A stretch of DNA of 64,000 nt, from assembly GCA_016124855.1 (NCBI GenBank), contig WGMX01000004.1:1-64000 (forward strand), given 5' to 3'. This DNA is from Anaerolineaceae bacterium (GTDB lineage Bacteria > Chloroflexota > Anaerolineae > Aggregatilineales > Phototrophicaceae). This document shows, piece by piece, positions 44,900-52,705 of the stretch. Below the pieces are notes generated by a model. That model saw only the letters and a list, made by a program, of their open reading frames with translations, was not told the origin of the DNA and did not search any database. A program made the position numbers and the translations under genes. Positions within the stretch are counted from its first letter, which is position 1, and each line of letters begins with the position of its first letter.

Positions 44900-45904
44900 T
44901 TAACCTCCGGGTGCGCCGGGGAATCCGCCTGATGGTGGTTGCCCACCGCCGGGGAAACTCTGATCTTGTGCCGCGCTTGTCGTGCTTCCGGTTGTGGCGG
45001 TTGTGCCTGTCGATGTGCCGTTGGTTCGTGTCGAACCGGTTTGAGTCTGGGTGGTTGTGGTTGTTAAGCGTGGGCTGGTACGGGTCTGTGGTGTGCCGAC
45101 GAAGGCCGGCACGATGGTCGCGGCTGCAATCCAGATAGCGATAATCAGCGCTACAGCAATGGGCCGTCCGCCGAGGGCAAAGCGCGCGCCTAAGTAAAGC
45201 AGCAGTAAATTCCAGAGCCAGAATAAGGTGAGGTTACTGGTAAACACGGCAAGGATGCGCTGTGCAATTTCTGGTAATTGGGCGTAACCGCTCCAGTTGT
45301 TCAATAGGAGCGAGAGGCCAAGCGATCCGCCGCTGCCGCCGCTGGCAAAATGGATGTACCGGATGATGAGCATCAAAGCCAAGGGGAGACTGGCCCAAAC
45401 CGCGATCTGCAATGATTTGCCAAACTGCGGTGCGTATCCACGCAGCATGGTGATTAAGGAAAGGACAGCCGTTTGTCCCGCCCACATCACCAGTACGCCG
45501 CAAATCGCGATGAGTCCATTCATCAACAGTGTGTCGCTGGATACGGATGAAGTGGCAGTGGTGGAACTAGCTGTTCCGGCTGCTGTGCTGTTAGCGGTTG
45601 TGCCGGTTGTGGTCGAGGTGGCATCTAGCGTACTCAAGCTGAAGCTGGATGACTGTGTCGATGTCGTGGCCGCCGTTGTTCCACTTGTGCTGGAAGTACT
45701 GGATTGGATTTGGCTGGTCGCAGTGAAGCCGGTTATGACCAGTACTAACAGCACAGCAAATAACCATTGGCTGCCTGCCGGCATATTACGGAAGAAGGTC
45801 TTGGGCTGGACGAACAGCTTGAAGGTTTGGGTGATGATGCTGCCACCGGACGGTGATGCTGGCAGCGCCAGTGGGGCAGGCATCGTTTGGATTTGTGTTG
45901 CCAT
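44900..45904 (-). CDS. Yip1-family membrane protein
   Basis: This 334-residue protein has a Yip1-like pattern: IITQTFKLFVQPKTFFRNMPAGSQWLFAVLLVLVI at the N-terminus, then five further helices. A Ser/Thr-rich extracytoplasmic loop (about 68-125) and a Thr/Gly/Pro-rich tail ending PPSGGFPGAPGG flank them. Yip1 proteins are found beside efflux and secretion systems without defined function. It is the first gene of the minus-strand efflux operon, under the direct-repeat region at 45951-45975. Confidence 0.82.
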   Translation of the reverse strand: MATQIQTMPAPLALPASPSGGSIITQTFKLFVQPKTFFRNMPAGSQWLFAVLLVLVITGFTATSQIQSSTSSTSGTTAATTSTQSSSFSLSTLDATSTTTGTTANSTAAGTASSTTATSSVSSDTLLMNGLIAICGVLVMWAGQTAVLSLITMLRGYAPQFGKSLQIAVWASLPLALMLIIRYIHFASGGSGGSLGLSLLLNNWSGYAQLPEIAQRILAVFTSNLTLFWLWNLLLLYLGARFALGGRPIAVALIIAIWIAAATIVPAFVGTPQTRTSPRLTTTTTQTQTGSTRTNGTSTGTTATTGSTTSAAQDQSFPGGGQPPSGGFPGAPGG

Positions 45905-45950
45905 GTTTGTCCTCTCAACTTTCTGACAAACACAACATTAAAACCGGCGT

Positions 45951-45975
45951 GTTCAGAAGATGTTCAGAAGATGTT
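45951..45975. promoter_or_regulatory. Perfect 11-bp direct repeats, response-regulator-type site
   Basis: GTTCAGAAGAT occurs twice without gap (45951-45961 and 45962-45972), followed by GTT. An 11-bp period places both copies on one DNA face, as in PhoB/OmpR-type binding sites. A related string occurs upstream of the OmpR-family regulator gene at 50652-50684. Confidence 0.6.
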
Positions 45976-46063
45976 GGCTAATTTTGAAAGTTGAATAAGC
46001 AGTGCATAAGCCGGGAAAATTGTTCGGATTAGGAAGATTTTCAAACTAGTGCAAATGTGAACG

Positions 46064-46085
46064 GCTTCTAAACAGGTTCTAAATA
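46064..46085. promoter_or_regulatory. Second 11-bp repeat pair before yceI-like gene
   Basis: TTCTAAA occurs at 46066-46072 and 46077-46083, again 11 bp apart. It lies about 55-75 bp before the ATG of the YceI-like gene. Confidence 0.45.
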
Positions 46086-46140
46086 TCCGCTTGCTACAGT
46101 AGCTGCAACATCAGCCAACACAAGCACTAGAGGATAAATC

Positions 46141-46842
46141 ATGTTACGTACACTGAAAATCGGAATGATCGTCGCAGGCATCGTCGCCGCCATCAGCATT
46201 GGTTCTTTCCTTTATTTAACACGGGGTGTCGCCGCGCCAACTGAAGCCATCCAAGACAGCGCCCAAGAAATGGCTACCTCAGAAGCCGACAGCAGCCAAA
46301 CACTTTACCGTATATCACAGGACGAGTCGCAGGTGACATACACCATCCAAGAAGTGCTGAACGGCGCGGATAAAACGGTCGTGGGTGCGACCTCGCAAGT
46401 CGCAGGTGATATTCTGGTCGATATCAGTGACCCGTCACAATCGGAACTTGGTGAAATTCGTGTGAATGCTCGAACCTTCGCTACTGACGATACCCGCCGT
46501 GATAATGCAGTGGCCCGTTACGTCTTGCAATCCGAAAGTGACGCGAACCAGTACATTGTCTTTCAGCCGACCAGCATCAGCGCATTACCGGACAGCGTTA
46601 AGGTCGGTGATAGCGTGACCTTGAACATAACGGGTAATCTGACTATCGCAGGTGTGACCAAAGAAGCGACATTTGACGTCGTGACTACGCTCAAATCCGC
46701 CGATCAGCTAACCGGAAGCGCCGAATTGACCGTCCAACGCGCGGACTTCAACCTGACCATTCCGAATGTGCCGTTTGTGGCCAACGTGGGCGATTCGGTC
46801 ACGCTCAATTTGAGTTTTGTGGCGAACGCCGTAAACGCGTAA
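46141..46842 (+). CDS. YceI-family lipid-binding protein, membrane-anchored
   Basis: This 233-residue protein has an N-terminal hydrophobic helix (KIGMIVAGIVAAISIGSFLYL), a short linker and a YceI-like beta-barrel (about 52-230): YRISQDESQVTYTIQEV, DTRRDNAVARYVL, FQPTSISALPDSV, GVTKEATFDVV and RADFNLTIPNVPFV. YceI barrels bind polyisoprenoid or amphiphilic molecules outside the cytoplasm. It is divergent from the efflux operon and followed by a strong terminator. Regulation by the nearby two-component system is suggested by direct repeats in the shared upstream region. Confidence 0.88.
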   Translation: MLRTLKIGMIVAGIVAAISIGSFLYLTRGVAAPTEAIQDSAQEMATSEADSSQTLYRISQDESQVTYTIQEVLNGADKTVVGATSQVAGDILVDISDPSQSELGEIRVNARTFATDDTRRDNAVARYVLQSESDANQYIVFQPTSISALPDSVKVGDSVTLNITGNLTIAGVTKEATFDVVTTLKSADQLTGSAELTVQRADFNLTIPNVPFVANVGDSVTLNLSFVANAVNA

Positions 46843-46861
46843 CGCAGAATCGGATTCATCT

Positions 46862-46896
46862 AAAGCCGCTGTATGTTCAGTCGTACAGCGGCTTTT
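46862..46896 (+). terminator. Terminator of the YceI gene
   Basis: A perfect 12-bp stem (46862-46873 with 46884-46895) with a 10-base loop ends in TTTTA. It follows the YceI gene by 19 bp. Confidence 0.85.
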
Positions 46897-47090
46897 ATGC
46901 TGCCTGTTGAAGTATTGGGGATAGCTCCAGTTATTGTTTGACATGGCGCTGAATTCTATTTTATCTTTACGAAATCTACTTTGATTCCCCACAACTGTCT
47001 CCTATAGTGACGCTTTGTCGTACCTTTACAAGGGGAAGTAATGAACCTTCGGTTACTCTAGATTGCCCCATTAACTCGAAAGAGAATCGT

Positions 47091-48470
47091 ATGCGAAAAG
47101 TCCAATCCCGATTGTCTGTCGCCCTGCTGTTTACCGCGCTTGCACTCCTCGCTTTTTTTGTTACGGCCTTTCTGAGCGGCCAGATTGATTTTCTGTATCG
47201 CGATGCTGCCGGACTCGGTTCGGCGCGAAATATCGCTCAAATTGTCGCGTTGATGGCGGTGGCGGTTATGTTCATCGCGGGATTGCTCATCACAGTGCCA
47301 TATGCGCTGCAACCGGCCTCGTTTGCTGGCAAAATCGCAAAGGTGCTGCCACTGTTTTTACTGCTGGCTGCTTTGGCGGCTGTTATTTCGGGCTTAATGG
47401 GAATTGGTTCAGTCGGCGGTCTGTTTAATCTTCAAGGTGTGGGGCAGGTCACGTTTATCGCAGCATGGCTGGGTCTGGCGACTGTCTTGGCTGTGATTGC
47501 AGTGGTCATCGCAGCGGCGCGCGCAAATCTGACTGCGGCGACAATCACATCAGCTACACGAGCGACTGTCGCCGGAAGTGGACTAACGGCTATCGCGACG
47601 GTTGCCATGCTGGTGAGTATGGTAATTGTGGCGACGAGCCAGCCAGCTAGTTTTGGTAGGCCGGGTGGTGGGTTTCCCGGCGGTCCGCAAGAGGGTAACC
47701 GTCCCGGTGCGGAGCAGAATGCCCCGGGCGGTGCTTCCGGACAAAATGCTCAGCGACCGGAAGGCACGAACGAACCGCAGGCTGGATTTCCACGTGATAA
47801 TCGGGGTCAGAACGGCGGATTTCCCCCTGCTGGTGAAGGCAGGCCGGAGGGTGGTCCCGGCGGTGGGGGCATTGGCAATGCGGCAGGACGTTTTGCGACC
47901 GGCGGCGCGTTGATGACCCTCTTCGCCGTGATTGGTTTAGCCAGCGCGATCAGCGGATTAATGGCTCTGCGTCAAATTCCATCTGTTACTGAGTATGCTT
48001 CGGCAGTAACGGTCAATTATTCACGTCAGGGCGGATTGGCGCTGCTGAGCTTAGTGGGTATCGGGCTGGTGGTACTGGGTGTAATGCAGCTTGTGCCGGT
48101 AAGCCGTGACAATCCACCTGTCAAAACGACGATCAATTGGGACAGTGAACAGACTAAGACGCTGGCTTATGCCACATGTATGGACTGCCACAGCAACGAA
48201 ACCACATGGCCGTGGTATACGTCCATCGCGCCCTCGTCGTGGTTAACGGCACTGCATGTCAAAGATGGCCGGCAGGAATTGAATCTGTCTGAGATGGATA
48301 ATATGCCTGCTTTCCGCAGAAACAATCTTGCCCAAAATATGGCGGAGCAAATCCGTTCGGGCAACATGCCGCCCAAGGATTATCTGATTTTGCATCCCGA
48401 CGCGCGGCTGACAGATGCTCAAAAAGAGGACTTGATTACAGGCTTACGGAAGAGTCTGGGTGGTTCGTAA
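47091..48470 (+). CDS. Multi-helix membrane protein with C-terminal haem-binding domain
   Basis: This 459-residue protein has about five membrane helices (residues 10-35, 48-72, 82-104, 120-142, 158-180), a long Gly/Pro/Asn-rich low-complexity segment (about 185-265), two more helices and a C-terminal haem-binding domain (PF14376 type) with CMDCHSNETTWPWYT and NMPPKDYLILHPDA. The CxxCH attaches c-type haem on the outer face, and Met may be the other ligand. The ATG at 47091 is chosen because the hydrophilic upstream part has no homology; its ribosome site is weak (AAAGAGA). Confidence 0.82.
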   Translation: MRKVQSRLSVALLFTALALLAFFVTAFLSGQIDFLYRDAAGLGSARNIAQIVALMAVAVMFIAGLLITVPYALQPASFAGKIAKVLPLFLLLAALAAVISGLMGIGSVGGLFNLQGVGQVTFIAAWLGLATVLAVIAVVIAAARANLTAATITSATRATVAGSGLTAIATVAMLVSMVIVATSQPASFGRPGGGFPGGPQEGNRPGAEQNAPGGASGQNAQRPEGTNEPQAGFPRDNRGQNGGFPPAGEGRPEGGPGGGGIGNAAGRFATGGALMTLFAVIGLASAISGLMALRQIPSVTEYASAVTVNYSRQGGLALLSLVGIGLVVLGVMQLVPVSRDNPPVKTTINWDSEQTKTLAYATCMDCHSNETTWPWYTSIAPSSWLTALHVKDGRQELNLSEMDNMPAFRRNNLAQNMAEQIRSGNMPPKDYLILHPDARLTDAQKEDLITGLRKSLGGS

Positions 48471-48491
48471 AGAGCAGCAAAAGTTTAGTTT

Positions 48492-48518
48492 GTAGGGGCG
48501 CAAGGCTTTGCGCCCTCG
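48492..48518. repeat. Short palindromic repeat (GTAGGGG family)
   Basis: Arms GGGCGCAA (48496-48503) and TTGCGCCC (48508-48515) enclose a GGCT loop and start with GTAGGGG. It lies between convergent genes and may serve as a transcript-end hairpin. Confidence 0.65.
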
Positions 48519-48525
48519 ACTTTCC

Positions 48526-49857
48526 TTATGCCGAAGCCGGTTGCAGCGTGATAATGATGGATGTGCCAACACCCAGCGTACTTTCGGCGGCAATTGTCCC
48601 TTGATGCGCCTCAACAATCGATTTGGCGATAGCTAAGCCCAAGCCGGATTCACCTTCATTCTGGTGACGCGATTCTTCAATCCGGTAAAAGCGCTCGAAA
48701 ATGTTGGGCAGTTTGTCGGCGGGAATGCCCGCGCCCGTATCTTTGACTGCTAGTTGGACGCTGTCTTTGCTTTGTCGCGCCTGCAAGGTAACTGTTCCAC
48801 CAACAGGTGTATAACGCAGGGCATTCGTCACCAGATTGGCGATGACCTGTACCATGCGGTCGGGATCAATACGCAAATTGGGTAAGCTTTGCTGAACATC
48901 AACTTTGAGCGCGACTTTATGTTCATCCGCCAGCGGTTCAAAAGACTGTTTGACCTGCGCCAAGAGTTCACCGGGCTGCACGGTTTGATAAACCAGCTTG
49001 AGTTCACCGGCATCAGCTAGGGAGAGGGTTCGCAAATCTTCAACTAAGCGTTTGAGCTGCAGCGCTTCTACATTCATCGCATCGAAGCGTTCCGGTGTGG
49101 GCGGGAGTGTGCCATCGCGCAGGGCTTCCAGATAGCCGCTGATGACCATCAACGGCGTGCGTAAATCGTGGGCGATGTCGGCGGTCATCTGCCGCCGCTG
49201 CTGGTTCACTCGGTGGATTTCGGCACTCATCTGGTTAAAGGTTGCTGCCAGATCACCTAATTCATCGCGGGTTCGTACTTGAACCTGCTGGTTCAGATCA
49301 CCCTGCTTCATGGCTTGGATAGCGCTGGTGAGTTCGGTCAGCGGGCGCAAAAACTGCCGCGAGAGAAGGATACCGACGAGCAGCCCCAAAGCAGCCGCAC
49401 CAATCGCGCCGATTAGCAGCGCTTGATTAGTGCCGTTGATATAACTTTGTTCGCGCGGGTCAAGGTTTGGCGGAGGCGTCGCCAGCAGGGCAGTGCCAAC
49501 GCGAACACCATCTATCGTAATGGGTGTCCCTTGATTGAGCTGGTCGGATGATATGGTTTGGTTCATGTGATAAGGCCCGAATTCAGAGACGATACGACCG
49601 TTTGTATCGGCTAAGGCAAATAACTGCGGCCCATTTTCATGATTAGAGCGAAAGTATGACTGAATGCCATCCCAACCTTGATGGGCTTGGTAATAGGTGG
49701 TGACTTGGTTGACGAAGGTCGTGCGTGCTTGGTCGACACGCAGTAGGTCATAACCGCTGGCGGTCGTGCGGTAGGCAAACAATGCGACCAGCACCACGCC
49801 GATCATGCTGGTTATCAACAGCGTGGCAATCCACTTGAAGGTCAATGAACGCATCAT
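48526..49857 (-). CDS. Sensor histidine kinase (BaeS-like)
   Basis: This 443-residue kinase has two membrane helices (about 10-28 and 145-165) around a ~115-residue extracytoplasmic sensor, HAMP (168-220), HisKA with His230 in TADIAHDLRTPLMVISG, and HATPase with VKDTGAGIPADKLPNIFERF and GESGLGLAIAKSI. It would phosphorylate the adjacent OmpR-family regulator, whose gene overlaps its start by 4 bp. The proposed targets are the neighbouring efflux operon and the regulator's own gene. Envelope stress sensing would be typical of BaeS relatives but is not shown here. Confidence 0.92.
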   Translation of the reverse strand: MMRSLTFKWIATLLITSMIGVVLVALFAYRTTASGYDLLRVDQARTTFVNQVTTYYQAHQGWDGIQSYFRSNHENGPQLFALADTNGRIVSEFGPYHMNQTISSDQLNQGTPITIDGVRVGTALLATPPPNLDPREQSYINGTNQALLIGAIGAAALGLLVGILLSRQFLRPLTELTSAIQAMKQGDLNQQVQVRTRDELGDLAATFNQMSAEIHRVNQQRRQMTADIAHDLRTPLMVISGYLEALRDGTLPPTPERFDAMNVEALQLKRLVEDLRTLSLADAGELKLVYQTVQPGELLAQVKQSFEPLADEHKVALKVDVQQSLPNLRIDPDRMVQVIANLVTNALRYTPVGGTVTLQARQSKDSVQLAVKDTGAGIPADKLPNIFERFYRIEESRHQNEGESGLGLAIAKSIVEAHQGTIAAESTLGVGTSIIITLQPASA

Positions 49858-50549
49858 GGTTCTTCATCGACCTCAGGGTTAAAACGATAGCCCACGCCGA
49901 ATACGGTCAGTACATATTTGGGGTTGGCGGGATCAGGCTCGAGTTTAGCGCGCAGGTTACGAATATGAACATCGACGGTGCGCTCGACATTTTCAAAAGC
50001 ATTGCCTTTGAGTTTGTCCAATAAATCGCCGCGTGAAAAGACTTGTCCTGCGTCCGCCATCAAGATCGCCAGCAGGTCAAATTCCGAGGGCGTGAGTTCA
50101 ACTTTGCGGTTCTCCAGCGTCACCATATGGGTTTTCTTATCCAGCACGACACTGCCTGCCCGCAGCACATCGGGTGACGGTGGTTCCTCATAAACGCGCC
50201 GCAGCACCGCCCTGACCCGCGCCACCAATTCCGCCATGCCAAAAGGCTTGGTGACGTAATCATCCGCGCCCAGTTCCAGCCCGACCACTTTATCGGTTTC
50301 TTCCATTTTGGCGGTGAGCATGATGACCGGCGTGTTGCGCTCTTTGCGGAAATGACGCAAAAATTCGTAGCCATCCATTTCCGGCATCATAATGTCCAGC
50401 AGCACCAAATCCGGCTTCTCGTGCCGTGCCACGTACAGCGCTTCGCGTCCGTTGCTGGCAGTAACGGTGCGGAATCCGTTGGCGGTCAGATAATCCGCCA
50501 GCAGCCGCAGTGCGCTAATCTTATCATCAACAATCATGATGGTTTTCAT
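49854..50549 (-). CDS. OmpR-family response regulator
   Basis: This 231-residue protein has a receiver domain with acidic pair Asp8-Asp9, phospho-acceptor Asp52 (LVLLDIMMPEMDG), Thr/Ser in MLTAK and KPF, and a C-terminal winged helix (about 130-225; LTPSEFDLLAILMADAGQVFSRGDLLDKL, VDVHIRNLRAKLEPDP). It is translationally coupled to the kinase gene by an ATGA overlap. Repeats of GTTCAGAAG type about 105 bp before its start, and at 45951-45972, fit its expected tandem 11-bp binding mode. Confidence 0.94.
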   Translation of the reverse strand: MKTIMIVDDKISALRLLADYLTANGFRTVTASNGREALYVARHEKPDLVLLDIMMPEMDGYEFLRHFRKERNTPVIMLTAKMEETDKVVGLELGADDYVTKPFGMAELVARVRAVLRRVYEEPPSPDVLRAGSVVLDKKTHMVTLENRKVELTPSEFDLLAILMADAGQVFSRGDLLDKLKGNAFENVERTVDVHIRNLRAKLEPDPANPKYVLTVFGVGYRFNPEVDEEP

Positions 50550-50651
50550 TATCAGCCATCTTTCATAGTAGTAAATTCAATATAGTTATACGCCGAAATG
50601 ATATTTTTCCACAGACGTGGCGAAAATCCGACTCTACTGTAGCACGGGGTT

Positions 50652-50684
50652 GTTCAGAAGTGATGAAGATGGAGATCAGAAGTT
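50652..50684. promoter_or_regulatory. Regulator-site-like repeats upstream of the response regulator
   Basis: GTTCAGAAGTG (50652-50662) and GATCAGAAGTT (50674-50684) lie exactly 22 bp apart, with a degenerate ATGAAGATGGA unit between. This is the same core as the perfect tandem repeats at 45951-45972 and suggests autoregulation. Confidence 0.5.
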
Positions 50685-50787
50685 GTTTACGGGCTGAATG
50701 TTATTTGTTTCGTTCTCGCGGACAAGCGCTTCAATATCCGCGAAATCTCAGGGTTTGAAATGCAGACCAGAGTCTTATCAGCCAACT

Positions 50788-50822
50788 AAAAAGAGCCAAG
50801 GCTTAGCTGCAATGGCTCTTTT
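50788..50822 (-). terminator. Terminator of the heterodimeric ABC exporter
   Basis: AAAAGAGCCA pairs with TGGCTCTTTT, and on the minus strand a T-run follows. It lies about 22 bp past the stop of the minus-strand exporter operon. Confidence 0.85.
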
Positions 50823-50843
50823 GTTGCTGATTTTAAGTCGCGG

Positions 50844-52664
50844 CTATGCCGGTTTGAGAACCGTTTTCACATTCTCGATGTATTCCAACGATTGATGGCG
50901 GAAGTAGGTGTTATACAGTTCCGCGTAATGTCCACCAGCCCTGAGCAAACTGTCATGCGTACCTTGTTCGATGATCTCGCCTTCGCGCAGCACAATGATG
51001 CGGTCGGCGTTCTTGATGGTCGAGAGGCGGTGCGCGATGACGATTGATGTGCGGTTTTCCAGAACCGTATCCAAGCCCTCTTGAATGAGCGTTTCGGTCA
51101 GCGGATCAATGCTGGCGGTGGCTTCATCCAAGATGAAGATCGACGGATTTTGCAGCAGCACCCGCGCCAACGACACCAACTGCCGCTGACCCATCGACAA
51201 ACTGCCGCCGCGCTCACCGACCTGTGTTTGCAGTCCGTTAGGCAGCGTGCGAATCCAATCACCCTGACCGACGTGCTCGGCTGCCCGCTGCACTTCCTCA
51301 TCGCTAGCATCTGAGTTGCCATAGCGAATGTTATCCATAATCGTGCCGTCGAAGAGGAAGGGTGTTTGCGTAACCACGCCCAACTGTGCGCGGTAGCTGG
51401 TCAGGTCAAAGGTGCGGATGTCCTGCCCATCAATCAGAATTTTGCCGCCTTGAAACTCGTAGAACCGCGCGATCAACTTGCCGATGCTGGACTTACCCGA
51501 ACCGGTATGTCCGACCAGCGCTAAGGTTTCACCGGCATTAATCGTCAGCGAGAAATCTTTCAGCACCGGAACATCATCGGTGTAACGGAAGTCCACATGG
51601 TCAAAGCGGATTTCACCTTTGACATTGCCAACAGCTTTATTGTCGGTTTGCACGACTTTAGCTTCGGCATCAATCAAACCGAATACCCGTTCACCTGCCG
51701 CTAACCCTTGTTGGAACTGACTCCAAAAGGAAGCGATACTGGTCAACGGGAACCAGAACAAGGCCAACCCTTGAATGAACAAATACCATTCACCCGCTGT
51801 TAATGCGCCTTCTTGCACCTTGACCCCGCCGAAATACACCAGCGCCGCTGTTCCGACACCTGCTAGTAAGTTCAAAATCGGGAAGATGCTGCTGAAGGTA
51901 TAACCGGTACGCAAGTTCACACGGTACGACTGGGCATTCACATCAAGGAACTCATCGTAAACTGTGTGTTCCTGCCGGAAGGCTTTGGCAATGCTGATGC
52001 CGCTGATGGTTTCTTGAATGTGTGAACTGACGACCGCGTTGATGCGCCGTGATTGTGTCACCGTCTCGCGGGCAATCTTACGGAAGGCGAGAGCAGTGGC
52101 GACGATGAATGGGGCTAGTGCCAGTGTAATCAACGTCAGTTGGACATTGACCACGAACAAGTAGCCGATCAGCAAAACCACCAGTAAGATTTGGCTGGCG
52201 AGGTCAGTGACGAGTGCCACCACTTGCGAGAAAGCTTGCGTATCCGATGTGACACGGCTGACCACTTTGCCGGATGCGTAATTGTCGTAAAACGAGAGGT
52301 CACGCTTGACCACCGCATCAAAAGCATCCTCGCGCAGTTGCAGTGTGACGTTGCCAATCGCCGAAGCCGAGAACCATTGGCGAAGGGCGTTAAAGACCCA
52401 TCCCAGTACGCCGAGTAACACGATTCCCGCTGTTAACTTGAGCAAGAAATCGGTAGATGAATCATTTTTAAGATTATCCAAACCGCTGGAAATGAAAATC
52501 GGCAGGCCAGTATTGACCAGCGAGTTCAACACAATCACGGTTGAGATCACGGCCATCCGTTTGGCCTGCGGACGAAAGTAGGTGATGATGCGCTTGACCA
52601 ACACACGATCACTATAAGTACGGTCATACGCCTCGGCATCGAGGCCATCCATAATGAAGCCCAT
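50844..52664 (-). CDS. ABC exporter subunit with canonical ATPase site residues
   Basis: This 606-residue half-transporter has six membrane helices (about 35-330) and an ATPase domain with Walker A GHTGSGKSS, Q-loop VVTQTPFLFDGT, signature LSMGQRQLVSLA, Walker B IFILDEATASID with catalytic Glu and H-loop IAHRLST. The signature is LSMGQ rather than LSGGQ. It forms a heterodimer with the next gene; in such pairs (BmrCD, LmrCD, TM287/288) the altered signature completes the degenerate ATP site. Multidrug or lipid export is typical. It follows its partner after 41 bp. Confidence 0.92.
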   Translation of the reverse strand: MGFIMDGLDAEAYDRTYSDRVLVKRIITYFRPQAKRMAVISTVIVLNSLVNTGLPIFISSGLDNLKNDSSTDFLLKLTAGIVLLGVLGWVFNALRQWFSASAIGNVTLQLREDAFDAVVKRDLSFYDNYASGKVVSRVTSDTQAFSQVVALVTDLASQILLVVLLIGYLFVVNVQLTLITLALAPFIVATALAFRKIARETVTQSRRINAVVSSHIQETISGISIAKAFRQEHTVYDEFLDVNAQSYRVNLRTGYTFSSIFPILNLLAGVGTAALVYFGGVKVQEGALTAGEWYLFIQGLALFWFPLTSIASFWSQFQQGLAAGERVFGLIDAEAKVVQTDNKAVGNVKGEIRFDHVDFRYTDDVPVLKDFSLTINAGETLALVGHTGSGKSSIGKLIARFYEFQGGKILIDGQDIRTFDLTSYRAQLGVVTQTPFLFDGTIMDNIRYGNSDASDEEVQRAAEHVGQGDWIRTLPNGLQTQVGERGGSLSMGQRQLVSLARVLLQNPSIFILDEATASIDPLTETLIQEGLDTVLENRTSIVIAHRLSTIKNADRIIVLREGEIIEQGTHDSLLRAGGHYAELYNTYFRHQSLEYIENVKTVLKPA

Positions 52665-52705
52665 GAAACAATTCCTCCTTAGCTGATGCGAACGGTTTAA
52701 TGTGA

